A stretch of DNA of 64,000 nt from Tolypeutes matacus (GCA_026826555.1 JAKSZT010054335.1:3233762-3297761), one strand, 5' to 3'; positions 32,849 to 43,924 are shown, counted from the first letter of the stretch. The notes: generated from the sequence alone by a model not told the origin. Numbers and translations: made by a program.

Positions 32849-33497
32849 TGTATTAGTCAGCTAATGTGAAATACCAAAAATGGGTTGGCCTTTATAAAGG
32901 GTATTTATTTAGGGTAGAAGTCCACAGTTACCAGGCCATTTATTTATTTATTTTTATTTTTTATTTTTTATTTTTTACCGGGAGGTAGGGGGATCGAACC
33001 CCGGTCTCTCCATATGGTAGACGGACGCCGAACCTCTTGGGCCACATCCATTTCCCTTACCAGGCCATTTATAAAGCATTAAGTTTCTTCTCTCACTAAA
33101 GTCCATTGCCATGTGTTGGAGCAAGACAGCTGCCGACGTTTGCCAGGGTTCAGGCTTCTTGGGTTCCTCTCTTCCCGGGGCTGCGTTTCTCTCTGGGCTT
33201 AGCTCCTCTGTTTCCACCACAAGGTCAGCTGTAGACGATCAGGCAAACGGCTCGCTTCTCTTCTCCTGGGGCCTTCTCTCCAACATCAAAACTGCTTCTC
33301 AAAAACTGCTGCAATTCTGTTCTTTGTGATGCCTTTTATATTTTCTTCCCCTACCCACCAAGCGGTGGGGCTCAACGCCCTACTGACGTAGTCCAGTCAA
33401 CGCCCAATCATAACTTAATCATGCCCAGATTAACAGAATAGTTTACAAACATGATCCAATTATATTCATAATTACATCAAATTGGCCAATGGCTACA
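32849..33497 (-). mobile_element. solo LTR of an ERVL-MaLR-like family, inserted in the L1
   Basis: Read on the minus strand it starts TGTAGCC and ends CTGACTAATACA, the TG...CA form of LTRs, and carries AAATAAATACCC near its end as a polyadenylation signal. TATCG (32844-32848) and TATGG (33498-33502) are a 5-bp target duplication with one change. No internal retroviral gene is present on either side, so this is a solo LTR. The same family recurs at 62177-62758. A SINE at 32944-33056 interrupts it. MaLR relation is inferred from overall layout. Confidence 0.7.
32944..33056 (-). repeat. left-head-only SINE of the dimer family, nested in the LTR
   Basis: The reverse head reads GGGGGATCGAACCCCGGTC, ATATGGTAGACGGACGCCG, GGCCACATCC. 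TTACCAGGCCATTTAT flanks it exactly at 32928-32943 and 33057-33072, inside the LTR. Confidence 0.95.
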
Positions 33498-33528
33498 TAT
33501 GGCATATCATGTTTTTATCTGTCTTTTT

Positions 33529-33726
33529 TTTTTATTTAAAGATATATTTATTTATCCCCCCTTGTTGCTCATGCTGGCTGTGTCCATTTGCTGTATATTC
33601 TTCTGTGTCTGCTTGTCTTTGCTGTGTCATCTCGCTGCGCCAGCTTACCGCAAGGCCTGGGAATCGAACCTGGGGCCTCCCTTATGGTAAACGGGAGCCC
33701 AACCAATTGAGCCACAGCCACTTCCC
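33529..33726 (-). repeat. DAS-type SINE, reverse, in the L1
   Basis: The left side is oligo-T, then TTTATTTATCCCCCCTTGTT. The body has TGTGTCCATTTGCTGTATAT and TCATCTCGCTGCGCCAGC. The reverse head is GAATCGAACCTGGGGCC and GAGCCACAGCCACTTCCC. TTATCTGTCTTTTT flanks it at 33515-33528 and 33727-33740. Confidence 0.93.
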
Positions 33727-34497
33727 TTATCTGTCTTTTTACTCTTTTGGTTATCCTTTCTCTATTCTTTCTTCTATATTCTCCTCCAGGCCTCTCTCGC
33801 CTGTCTTTTTATTTCAGGTTCTAAGGCTTCCTTTAATATTTCCTGTAAAAGTGGATTCTCTTTTGCAAACTCCCTTAGTTTCTGTTTGTGAATATTTTAT
33901 ATTCACCTTCATATTTGAAGGACAATTCTGCTGGATAAAGAATTCTCAGCTGGCAGTTTCTCGCTTTCAGTATCCTAATCGTATCATACCACTGTCTTCT
34001 CGCTTCTCAGGTTTCTGAAGAGAAATCCACGCCAAGTCTTACTGGGCGTCCCTTGTGTGTGATGGTTTGCTTCTCTCTTGCTGCTCTGAGAATTTTCTCT
34101 TTATCTTTGGCATTTGACATTCTGATTAGTATGCGCCTCAGAGTAGGTCTTATTAGGGTTTATTCTGTTTGGAGTACATTGTGCTTCTTACCCATGTGTA
34201 TTTATGTCTTTCCTAAGAGTTGGAAAATTTGGGGGCATTATTTCCTCAAATGTTCTTTTTGCCCCCTTTCTCTTCTTCTGGGACACCCGTGCTGTGTATG
34301 TTTGGATACTTCATGCTATTTCTCAAATACCTGAGACACTGCTCTTTTTTTTTTTTCCTATTCTTTATCTGTTCTTCTGACTGGGATTCCATTTATACTG
34401 TCTTCTAGCTCACTGATTCTTTTACCTGTTCAAATCTGCTGTTGTACTATTGTATTTTTAATCTCCATTATCTTGCCTTTCATCCCCATAATTTCTG

Positions 34498-34761
34498 TTA
34501 TGTTTCTTTTAAACCTTCAGATTCTTCTTTATGCTCACACATTGTCCTCTTAATATCCTTTAGCTCTGTATCTGTATTTTCCTTCATCTCCTTGAATTGA
34601 TTTAGGAGCTGTGTTTGAACTTTTTTGATTAGTTCCAAAATCTGTGTCTCCTCTGAAGTTTTAATTTGTTCCCTTGCATGAGCCATATTTTCTAATTTCT
34701 TAGTATGGCTTATAATTTTTTGCTGATGTCTGGGCATCTGATTATTTTGACATGTTAACAC
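34498..34761 (-). pseudogene. coiled-coil-like frame in the L1 5' region
   Basis: An 87-codon frame is rich in lysine and glutamate with regular hydrophobic spacing (ILELIKKVQTQLLNQFKEMK, TDTELKDIKRTM), as in a coiled coil. Its position upstream of ORF2 would fit a remnant of the ORF1 region, but I do not recognise conserved ORF1 domains, and no RNA-recognition-like part follows. The surrounding text (GGACAATTCTGCTGGATAAA, GAAGAGAAATCCACGCC) is typical of the 5' portion of old L1s. Confidence 0.4.
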
Positions 34762-35074
34762 AGAAGGTTAGTTTCTCCCTCTTGTCCAGGGTTTTATTGT
34801 CGACTGGCTTTGTGCTAAGGCTCTTCGACACTTTGTGAAACTTATTCTGGACTTTTAGAGTAGCCCGTATATAACTGTTTGAATTTTCTCAGCTTTACTT
34901 CATCTGTTTCTTGCCCTGGATATGCAGTACAACTTTTAAGATTACACTTTTTATGCAATTGTTTCACCACCAGGAAAAAGCTTCCTTTCCTCTGTTCCTT
35001 CTGTGAGCATTTTGATCTGTTCTGTTTATGTGGGGTTTTTTTGTAGGTTTTTTGGGGGTGGGGTGGGGGAGGGG

Positions 35075-35162
35075 TTGTTTTGAGGTACCAGGGCCGGAGA
35101 TTGAACCTGGGACCTCATAAATGGGAAGCTGGCCCTCAACCACCGAGCCACATCGGCTTCCC
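35075..35162 (-). repeat. tRNA-derived SINE monomer, reverse
   Basis: The reverse B box is GGAGATTGAACCTGGGACC and the reverse head is CCACCGAGCCACATCGGC, with TGAGGTACC at the tail side. It matches the GAGCCGATGTGGCTC type seen at 26100. Confidence 0.85.
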
Positions 35163-35184
35163 TGAGTTGTTTTTTTGTTTGTTT

Positions 35185-35283
35185 ACTTGTTGTTTGTCTT
35201 TGTTTTTAGGAGGCACTGGGAACTGAACCTGGGACCTCCATTATGGGAAGCAGGCTCTCAAGCACTTGAGCCACATCCACACC
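35185..35283 (-). repeat. tRNA-derived SINE monomer, reverse, second of a pair
   Basis: TTTTTAGGAGGCACTGGGAA, ACTGAACCTGGGACCTCC and GCACTTGAGCCACATCCACA form a reverse head of the type at 2322. It lies 22 bp from a monomer of the other type. On the minus strand the order (2322 type, then 26100 type) is the same as in the pair at 2322-2577. Confidence 0.85.
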
Positions 35284-36184
35284 CTCTTCTGTTTGTTTTT
35301 GTGCAGAATTTTCTCCCCAGCTCCTATGATTTGTTTAAATTCTCTCCTTCACTCAGTGTCCCCTTTTCCTTACATTTTTTAGTTCTGGAACCCATCTTGC
35401 CTTACAGCAGCTCAGTTTCCCCCACACACACACTCCCTTTTTTTTTTTTTTTTTTTTTTTCCTGTGAAGCATTTCTTCCCCATTAGGGTTTCCCATCCTG
35501 GAGACCTAGATGGGAGCGATTCAGAAAGTTGGGTAGTCCAGAAAGGTCCATTTTGCGTTTAGGTGGTCCAGCGAACGGAGAGTGGAGGGAGTGTGTGCAC
35601 CTCTTGCCAACAGTTCTGCCTTGGTCTCTCCTTTTTTCCGCCCTGGGGGCCTTTTTGTATTTGACACTCCTCAGCAGCTTGTGTTCCGCCCTGGGTCTCC
35701 GTGGACTTGGGTCCTTGTGCCTGGATGTGCATGGGGCTCTTAACTCGCTTCTGTGCCCCAAGCCAGTGAATCCAGTTCTCCTGTGACTTCCTTACCCCCA
35801 GGGCTGCATCCCTCCTCAGTATGCCACGGGGTCACTTGTGAATAATGATTACTTTGGGCATGGATCACTAACATATGAAGGAGCTAACTAGTGCTGTGAA
35901 ACCCTGGGCCAAATGTATAATGTAATGTAGATTGCTGTAATTAAAATTGTAAAATAATTGTTGTTCTCAATCCTTCCTGGAAAAGTAGAGGAATGGAAGG
36001 CCACCAAACTGAAGCTAGGACCTGCTACTGTAGTGTCCCACGGGGCTCATTCACCCCTGGACCCCGAGCCCGCTGACCTGTCCTGCCTGTCGCTGCCAAC
36101 ATGGCCTGGCCGCAGTGTGCATCTGATCCCCTCACTACTGTCCTCAGAAATTTTCAGCTGCTGCCCAGTACCTCCAGGGTAAGC

Positions 36185-36300
36185 TCCCAACTAAGTATGA
36201 AATCCAAGGCCTTCTAAGACATAACCTCCTGCCTTTAAAGCTTCACTTCCAGGCAGCCCCCTACTCCCCACGAAGGCCATGGGCACGCACCATGTGCACA
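36185..36300. repeat. L2-like LINE fragment
   Basis: AGTATGAAATCCAAGGCCTT and CAGGCAGCCCCCTACTCCCC resemble the 3' region of L2 elements. The match is short. Confidence 0.45.
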
Positions 36301-38534
36301 CACACAGCCTTGAAGATCCAGGGCCCCAGCCAACCCCCAGCCGACCCCCAGCTCTCTCCCTGCCTACCCCCCCCCACCTTTATCTGCACAGTGCACTTCC
36401 CCTGGCTCCATGCCCGGCTCAGGTGCCGCCCCTTCAGATCTGACCACAAAAAAGTCTATTAATCTTATTTCTGTCCTCTTTTTTTGCACCATGTTTGTTC
36501 CTGTTGTGCTGTTCATTAGTCACCTTTGTGTTAGGGTTATTTGTAGGGTACGTCTGTGTGATTTATGAGTCCATTCACTCTAAGAACTATTAATTTGATC
36601 TGCCTCTCATGCGAGACACCAGGATACAGAGCTAACCAAATGAGGCCTTGCAGGCTAATACCAACGTGCAAATAAGACTAGCCTTTCCAGCTTGGGAGGT
36701 GGGGGAGGGGGATTGCAGGGTGGACAGGGCGGCACACACACCTTAGCGGCCTCCTCATCCCTGCTGCATGAGCTTCCTGCCCGGTTCCTTGCACTTAGTG
36801 GCTGCTCCGTGAATGTCTTAGAGTTGAATTGAATTGGAGAGTGGAGACTTTAGACAGCAAACAGGGCAAGGGGATAGATGAATGGGGCAGGGAGGGGGGG
36901 AAATGGAGGGGGCTGCTCCTGGGGGGCACGTGCTGATGGGTGGGGAGGGGGTTTAGGGGTGCTGGCCCTCCGAGGCCTGCCCCAGAGCCCTGAGCAGCTC
37001 GTTCTGCCCCACTCCTCCCAAGCCAAGAGCTCATGAGGGCCTGGGTCCTTGGCAAAGAGCTGCTCAACCCAAAGACTAGCGTTTCCCTGACTCAGACTAG
37101 AGCAGGCAAAGGGCTGTTTGCTTCACAGTGGGCTTTACAAAGTACTGCTCAGATGTTCCGTTGGCTGAGTAAAGGAACAAATACTTATTGGTTTTGTTGC
37201 TTTTGGGGGGGTGGGGGGGTTAAGTAAACTCCTGAAGTATGCCTTGCTTGGTTTTAATTTGGATATTTTGAGCTTCTCAAGTGTGGACTGGAACGTGCTC
37301 TTCAGGTCAGCACTTAGCGTCTGACTGCACAGGTGCGCCTTTAGCGTCCCCTCATCCCTGCTCTCACAGCTCCTTTAATCCCACATTGTTCCAGAGCAGG
37401 ACACTGTGGCTCATGGAGCAAGAGGCACAGCCCACCTCCTCCATGGCCCTGCTCAGTGCACCCCCCATCACCCAGCGTATGGCCACAGCCGTGCAAGTAA
37501 GGCGATGAGGCCTCGGAGGTGGGGCTGGGGCCACGCCACTCGTGCGCGGCACCTCCTGTCCTCATTTAATGACCATAGTTATTGGCTGGCTCCGTGGCCA
37601 GGCCCTGAGCTGATGAAAAGACAGGCTCCAGCCCTCAAGGGCCACGTCAGGAGAGCAGAGCGGTGCCCATTACCTAAAATTAGTCAATTTTTAAAAGAAA
37701 TCTAACAAGATTGAGTTTCATTGCTTCTCCAGCCCATGGCCAGTTAGCAGTAGTAAATAAGAGTATGTTGGGAGGATTGGTGACTGTGGATACAGAAATG
37801 ACAACAGCTAAGAGTGGAGGAGGAAGACAAAGAACTACCCAAAGAAGACCCAGAGTTAGGGCTGCAACGTTCTGAGCAGGCCAGTTGGTGTGAGGCAGCA
37901 AGCCCAGTGAATCGTGGTAGCACCTGAGGACCTCATTACATAACATGCTCCAGTAATTGATCTTCCTGGTAATGACTAAATCATTCCAGAAAAAAAAAAA
38001 GGATGGTTGTTGTACTTAAGGCAGGAACAACTGCATTATCTCCCACCTCCTCTTTTTTTTTTTTTTTTCAGTTAAATTGCATTTCTGCTTAGGAACCAGC
38101 CACAGTTACTTACCTGGGAAATTCACTTATCTGGAAGAGCTTATTCCTTAACCAAACCACTCAGATGAAACCACACCGATGAAATGTTCATCAAGTCATT
38201 GCCATATGTACAATCAGGAATGAGCAGTTGTCAAAGGATGGAATGCTGTAAACTGAATGCCTAGTGAGCATACTGTCATCACTGGGAGTATCTAAGCAGG
38301 AAAATTGTTCTAAGATTTATTGTGGTGCTCGTCCGTTTGTAAAAGCCACGCCACTTGCCGTAACTGAAGAACAGTGGGATCAAGTGCACGCTTGTGATGC
38401 AATGACCCCAGGCTGCAGACCACGGCAGGCTGTGCTGCCTCAGAGGTGCTGGGGTGGGGTGAGTTGTAACTGACCGTCTCCATCACAGGGGAAGCAGGGG
38501 TCGCGATGGTTCTCAACTGTTGGGTAAACAACTG

Positions 38535-38645
38535 TTTAGAGCAAGGAATTGGCAAACTCTTTCTGTAAAGGGCCAGGAGTCTGTTACTACTTACAGCATG
38601 TAATCGAATGGCGTGACTGTGGGCCAATAAAACTTCTTTAGGTTA
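38535..38645 (+). mobile_element. old hAT-like non-autonomous element fragment
   Basis: GGAATTGGCAAACTCTTTCT, GTAAAGGGCCAGGAGTC and GACTGTGGGCCAATAAAACT match a common old miniature hAT-type family; a reverse relative lies at 12640-12815. Confidence 0.55.
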
Positions 38646-38751
38646 GAGCACTAATTGGCAAGTGTGGACACATAGGTGGTGGGCGCGTAAATCTGTATGG
38701 CACAGGATAAAACAAAAGGATGCCTGTATCTCAAGGTTGTCAAAATGTTGC

Positions 38752-39246
38752 CCCTGGGGGGCGGATGTGGCTCAAACGGTTGGGCATCCGTCTCCCATAT
38801 GGAGGGACCTGGGTTCGATCCCTGGGACCTCCCGGTAAAAATAAAGAAAAATATAGAAGGTATGTGGACGCGCAGTCAGGCCCCGCAAGCAGGTGAGCCC
38901 CCCGGGCCCCACATGTGGGTACACTGTCAGGCCCCATGAGCAGGTGCACCGCCAGGCCCCTCTGAGCCACACAGCAAGGTGATGATGTAACAGGAGAGTG
39001 ACACAAGGGAGAGCCAAGACGAGACATGCCGAAAAACCAGGAACTAAGGTGGCGCAGGCGTTAGGACAACTCTCTCCCACATCAGAGGTTTTCAGGCTCG
39101 AATCCTGGTGAAGACAGGAGAAGGACGAGAAGAGAGGTCAGGAAACGGACACAGAGAATTGCCCAGCGAATGGACACAAAAACAGCAAAATTGGGGCAGG
39201 GGGTAAAAATGGATAAAAAGTAAATAAATAAATGAATCTTTAAAAA
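38752..39246 (+). repeat. dimeric tRNA-derived SINE, second copy
   Basis: The layout is the same as at 31378-31829. Left A box TGGCTCAAACGGTTGGGC is at 38768-38785 and B box GGTTCGATCCC at 38812-38822. Right A box TGGCGCAGGCGTTAGGA is at 39050-39066 and B box GGCTCGAATCC at 39095-39105. The body is AACGGACACAGAGAATTGCC and the tail AAATAAATAAATGAATCTTT. The linker is longer and contains imperfect repeats of CAGGCCCCNNNAGCAGGTG. AAAATGTTGC (38742-38751) and AAAATGGTGC (39247-39256) are a likely target duplication with one change. Confidence 0.9.
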
Positions 39247-40798
39247 AAAATGGTGCACGTGGATCATCTTTTTAATCCTTGCAGGCTTTCAGCTTTTTCT
39301 TTGAGGCTGAAAGGAGTTCAGAATTGTGAAATTTGCTGGGCGCAGATCAGGTGTCAGACATCGTCACTGGTGTGCGATCTCCTGCTGCACTTGTGCTTCA
39401 GCTAGGCCCCTGTCTCCTTAATGCCTTTAGGCTTTCACTGGCATCACTAATTGCCACTGTCCTGAAAAGCACAGGGACCCTGCATTAGAAGATTTGCTTG
39501 ATAGACAGTCAGCTACACCACATTGACTCTACTTGGGATGGTTATTTTGTATGTGTGCCAACTCCTTATTCCCCAGCTCCCAGCACAGTGTGCCCAGCAC
39601 ATGGTAGTCACTCTGTGAATATCTGATGAGTGAGTGTGCCTTTGGACAAGTGCACGGTACACATTTAACCGCTTTTCAGCCTCCCTGGGAGGGGGGCCCT
39701 GCCTTAGTCTTTCATCAGTGGTCTGAACAACTTTTGTCCTGGAATGTCGTTTTGCATAGTTACTGTTCTGCCCTCTCAGCTTTCTGGATACATCCTTACT
39801 ATCTATGGCTGTGCTGAACTCTTTCTTTTTGTGGAAGGAGAAGGAACGTAGTGCAAAAAGGGTAAGGATAACCTGACACAACCACTGAAAGCCTGCTCTT
39901 TCCTTCAGAGCTTTGGTCTTCAGGGAAACGCACATAGCTAGTGTTGCACTCGAGTGATTTCCTCCGCTGTGTAGTGACTTGATTCTCAAAAATCTGAAGT
40001 GTCCCTTGCCTATGCTGCAAGTGGCTTTTCCCATGACACCTACATCTGGTGTTGACCTTAAACCATCACAGTCTCTGAGAAACCTAGTTCTGCTGCAGCA
40101 GGCCACAGAGCTGAGGAACAGGAGGGCTTGCTGTGTCTTGTAGCGCATGCTGTGGACAGATAGACTCGTTCTTGAGTCTCAGTCGTTTCATTGCTGTCTC
40201 CAGGCACTCCAGCTGAAGGAAAGGCTGGCCTTCCCGGAGAGCAGGCGAGCGCACAGTCTGTGACGTGTGCAGGGTCAGGCTCTCCCTCATGAGCACCTCC
40301 ACGGACTCCCGCGACCCTCACCCCAACCCATGAGGACGGAGCTGGCCAGGGCTGGAATGTTTTCACTGCCGAGGAAACAAAAGCTCACAGAGCCCCACAG
40401 CCAGGTGGGGAGGAAACGTCTCTGGGCTCCTTGTCCAACATTCTCCACACTTTGCCTCATGACTTCTGAGGGGAGCAGAGCTCAGAGTGACTCTTATCCC
40501 TGGAAAATATACCAGTTGAGCAAGGGCTAAAAACCTGGCTTGTTTCCAGAATCTTCCCCATCCCGACGACTGCTTTGCCTTTATCATTAGCTCATAGAGA
40601 GCAGCTAGTTAGAATGTCTTGAAAGTTGCTGCCTAACACTAGTACTAGGTAACTAAATTTCCTCCTCGTCCCTGTTAATCCCAAACAGCCCCAACACCAA
40701 TGCTTTGGGTTTGCCCATGTTGTGTAGGTCGTGGTGTTAACTGCTGAAGACAGCTTCCCAGAGGGCTTGGTGAGCACGCCCCCCCCCATCTCCATCTC

Positions 40799-40841
40799 CC
40801 TTTCCTTCCCTCCCTCCTTCCCTCCCTCCCTCCCTTCCTCT
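40799..40841. repeat. (TTCC)n/(CCCT)n low-complexity run
   Basis: Pure pyrimidine tract of TTCC and CCTC units. Confidence 0.9.
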
Positions 40842-41233
40842 TGGTTTTTTAAATTAAAATGTGTACACATCTACTGAGGCGTTGTCTGCCCGGTAGACCC
40901 CTAATAACGAGGAGACCTGGGCTCCAGGCCCTCTGTGCTTGGGTGCTCTGCCTCCCTCTCTTGCACCGACTGACCTCGAGCAAGGCGTTTAGCCTTTGGA
41001 GACTTTTTTTAGGTGTTGTGTGAAGGCTTTGTACAACGTGGTCCTGTTTCCTAAGTCAGCTCTCACGAGTGGGGAAGAGAACTCACATTTTAAATGAACA
41101 AGATGGTTAAGCAGCTTTCCTGCAAGGGGCTCACATGTAAAAACTCAAGGCTCAGTTTGGAAGGATGAATGCACCAGGTGTCCTTGATGACAAGACAACA
41201 CCAAGTTTCTGGGTTCTTTCCTCTTTCTTTCAG

Positions 41234-41257
41234 ATGCCAGTATGGACAGAATAGCTT
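41234..41257 (+). promoter_or_regulatory. ZDHHC3: ZDHHC3 leader part of exon 2, with upstream ORFs
   Basis: The exon begins at 41234 after TTTCTTTCAG. ATG at its first base opens a six-codon frame ending TAG at 41252-41254. A second ATG at 41242, in good context (A at -3, G at +4), opens a frame that ends with TGA at 41293-41295, overlapping the true coding start out of frame. Both could lower translation of ZDHHC3. Confidence 0.7.
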
Positions 41258-41563
41258 ATGATGCTTATCCCCGCCCACCACTTCCGAGACATTGAGCGGA
41301 AACCAGAATACCTCCAGCCGGAGAAGTGTGTCCCACCTCCCCACCCCGGCCCTGTGGGAACCATGTGGTTTATCCGCGACGGCTGTGGCATCGCCTGTGC
41401 CATCGTCACCTGGATTCTGGTCCTCTACGCAGAGTTTGTGGTCCTCTTTGTCATGCTGATTCCGTCCCGAGACTACGTGTACAGCATCATCAATGGCATT
41501 GTCTTCAACCTGCTGGCCTTCTTGGCCCTGGCCTCCCACTGCCGGGCCATGCTGACGGACCCC
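41258..41563 (+). CDS. ZDHHC3: ZDHHC3 coding exon 2 (residues 1-102)
   Basis: This exon encodes the N terminus of the Golgi palmitoyltransferase ZDHHC3 (GODZ), which transfers palmitate from its own cysteine to substrate cysteines such as those of GABA-A receptor gamma subunits. Two ATGs stand in tandem (41258, 41261); the first is chosen because the human protein starts MMLIP, though its context is weak. The cytosolic start through [16 protein letters not shown] is followed by TM1 (about residues 48-68, [18 protein letters not shown]) and TM2 (about 73-93, [18 protein letters not shown]). It ends at LTDP with donor GTGAGT. From memory only about four residues differ from human (positions 6, 11, 29, 53). 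Confidence 0.97.
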
Positions 41564-43924
41564 GTGAGTATGTCTGGGCTTGTTTTGACCAGCCCATGCT
41601 CTCCTCCTCTGGCCCTGGTATGGCCACAGCCTGCATGCTCCCCCTGGACCTCGGCAACGTGAACAGGAGGGTCAGGGCTGGGGTGGGAAAGTGGAATTGT
41701 GAGCAGGGAAGAGGAGACAGCACCGTGCCACAACCTGTCTGTCTCAGCTGAACGGCACTGTATGTACCTTGATGTTCACATTCACTGAAGCTGCTGTGAG
41801 AGGGGTTTTGTCTAGGGGAGACCTGCCGGATACACAGAACGCAGTCAGATACCATGGACACTGGGGCCAGGTGATCAGAGCAGAGAGCATGCTGGGAGTG
41901 GGGCGGGTTGGCCAAGGTGGGGTTTCCCAGTCAAGATGGGGCTGGGGCCACGTGGACTTGAATTTAAAGCCATATCCAGCTCCAGGAACCTGTACCAAAA
42001 TGGCCCTCACTTTGGGCAAGGCTTAGCTTTTCCTAAAAGGCTGGACAAGCTTGCTTCAGGCCACAGCAGGTTCCTCTTGGTGGATACCTGTGGGTGACAC
42101 AGTGGTGTTCTGCCCGATGCCTTAGCTAAGTACGCCAAGCCGTGCACGTGGCTGTTGAAGGTGTGAGCCCCCTGGTGCTCGGTCCTCCATCACTGGTCAT
42201 TATCCTGACTTGATAAAGACCTCCTACGGCTTGATCGTGTCACGCATGGGACATGTGTGTTTAAATTAAGAACAGGCAAGCAAGCCAGCACTGCTAATGG
42301 CACTGGCTGCATGGATCTATCTCACTTCTACAGGCCTCAGGGAGAATACAGTAAAGATGATGGCAGCCTAAGCTAGTTCCCTGATCAAAGGGCTCCATTT
42401 CCTACTGGTTCAGGTGGTGGATTTTTAATCTGCCCCAAGGGAAAGCAGCTTTCCCAGCTCAATCACATGTCAGTGACTGGTCTACAGCACTTCTGCTCAC
42501 GCGCTTGCCTCAGGGACATAGCATGACACCGGCGGTTAGGTGCCTGTTGGCCCTGTGTTGGCTTAGCATTCCAAAACGTAAGTATGGAAGCGGCAAGTTG
42601 GTCATACTGAAAACAAGTTAAGCGTTTATTCAGAAATTTTTATAGTACCCTTGCTACTAGGGACAAATAAAAGATATTCTTTTGCTCAGCCTGTAGCTTA
42701 GTGTCTGCTAAATCCCAGGCCCTGTTCCTTGCCTTGAGGTGCCCTCTGGCTAGAGGAGAAGACAGGTGAGGATAGGCCTGAGTGATGGAGGCTCTGGCAG
42801 AAGAAAGCCCACGATGTTTTTGGAGACCAAGGGAGGGGACATTGCCTGATCTAGGCAGGGGGGCTGTGATGACAGGCTGCCTGCAGGGTGTCAGAACAGT
42901 GGAGGTGGACGGGGGAGGTAGAGGGCGGTAGGGCAGAAAGACGCGGACAGCATTCCAGGCAGAGGGAGCAGCGTGCACAGACCCAGAGCAGCATGGGAGT
43001 GTGGCTCTGCTAGGGAGCCAGGAGCTGCTTGGAGTGGTGGGAACCTGGGAGGCAAACGGCTCCAGGTGGTCGTGTAGGTAGGGTGCCAAAGAAGTGTGGG
43101 GTCAGATGGCGAGGGGCAGCCCAGTGCTCCTGTGGACTTTAACCAGAAGAGAGATGAGAGCAGGTTGTCGTATTAAACTGTAAGGATCACGCTGTGTCAT
43201 GCGGAGGGGCCCTGTTTCATAAAATGAACGGCCCTTTTGAGTGCCTCCTCTGTGAGAAGTTCCTTTCTGGAAGCTTGAGCCAGACACAGGCCCTGCCCCT
43301 GGAAGCTCACATCCTTGCAGGGGTGAAGGTAGGTATGTTGTGCTGGAGGCCCAGAGCACACGGGGTGGAAACCAGGCTGTCAGCTAGCTACCATGCATGA
43401 AGACATGACTACTGGGTGGCTGCAGAAGGTGGTAAGTGCCTTAAAGACAGTCAGATGGGGCGATTAGGGCAGTGTGGGTGGTGCCTGTTCTGAGGGGCGG
43501 GGTGGCTACTTGAGGTTAAGGTGGATGGGGAAAGCTGCTCTGAGGTGGTGCCATCCTAGCTGAGTCCTGTGTGTTATAAAGCAGCAAGCCAGGCCAGTGA
43601 CGATCCCAGAGCAGAGTAAAGAGCAGGTCCAGAGGCCTGAGGCAGGAGAGCTCTCGGCATCGTCGAGAAGCAGGACTAAGAGCAGTAGGCTGCTGCATGA
43701 GGCAGGACTAGAGGGAAGCGCGACGACGTGCAGAGCGGAGGACCTTGCTCTTTATTCCAAGAGCAGTGGGACGCCATCAGAGGGCCTTTCCTCTAGCCCC
43801 TCTAGTTAGAGGTAGGTTGTGGAAGCGCAGTGGGCCAGACAAGACATGGTGGTGGCTTGGACCAAGGTGGAAGCACTGAACCTGGAGAGAAGCTGTTGTG
43901 TTTGGAGTGTATTTTAGGTCAGTA

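Larger units (their letters stand above)
28768..35830 (-). mobile_element. L1 LINE, nearly full length, decayed and interrupted
   Basis: Read on the minus strand this runs from a 5' region (about 35.8-33.7 kb) through ORF2 to an A run at 28768-28783. ORF2 pieces in order are endonuclease (GDFN at about 32.28 kb, SDH at about 32.0 kb), the [12 protein letters not shown] and YRPISLMN palm region (30.6-31.1 kb), a changed catalytic box with VDD (about 29.9 kb) and the C-terminal YYKATVVKTAWYW to WCWENW segment (28.9-29.2 kb). Frames are broken, so no full ORF2 protein is made. Insertions within it are at 29357-29646, 30235-30405, 31378-31829, 32375-32474, 32849-33497, 33529-33726 and 35075-35283. 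The 5' limit is approximate. Confidence 0.85.
19628..41233 (+). other. ZDHHC3: ZDHHC3 intron 1
   Basis: This 21.6-kb intron separates the leader from the first coding exon. It starts with the GC-rich shoulder of the promoter (to about 20.1 kb) and holds MIRs, DAS-type SINEs, a 7-kb minus-strand L1 with nested insertions, a solo LTR, a dimeric SINE (38752-39246) and a hAT-like fragment. I see nothing beyond plain intron in 20200-21700, 21980-23700, 24650-25350 and 39650-41200, apart from a TTCC-rich run at about 40799-40841. The left limit depends on the uncertain exon 1 donor. Confidence 0.7.

Noticed and set aside
32849..33497. complete endogenous retrovirus
   Set aside because: Only one LTR is present, and the sequence on both sides is L1. 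The second LTR at 62177 is 29 kb away with its own target duplication.
28768..35830. CRISPR-like spaced repeats from the many similar SINE heads
   Set aside because: Spacing is irregular, both strands occur and each unit has its own target duplication; they are dispersed retroposons.
39513..40148. 211-codon open frame on the minus strand in ZDHHC3 intron 1
   Set aside because: No recognisable domain and no polyadenylation or splice support.
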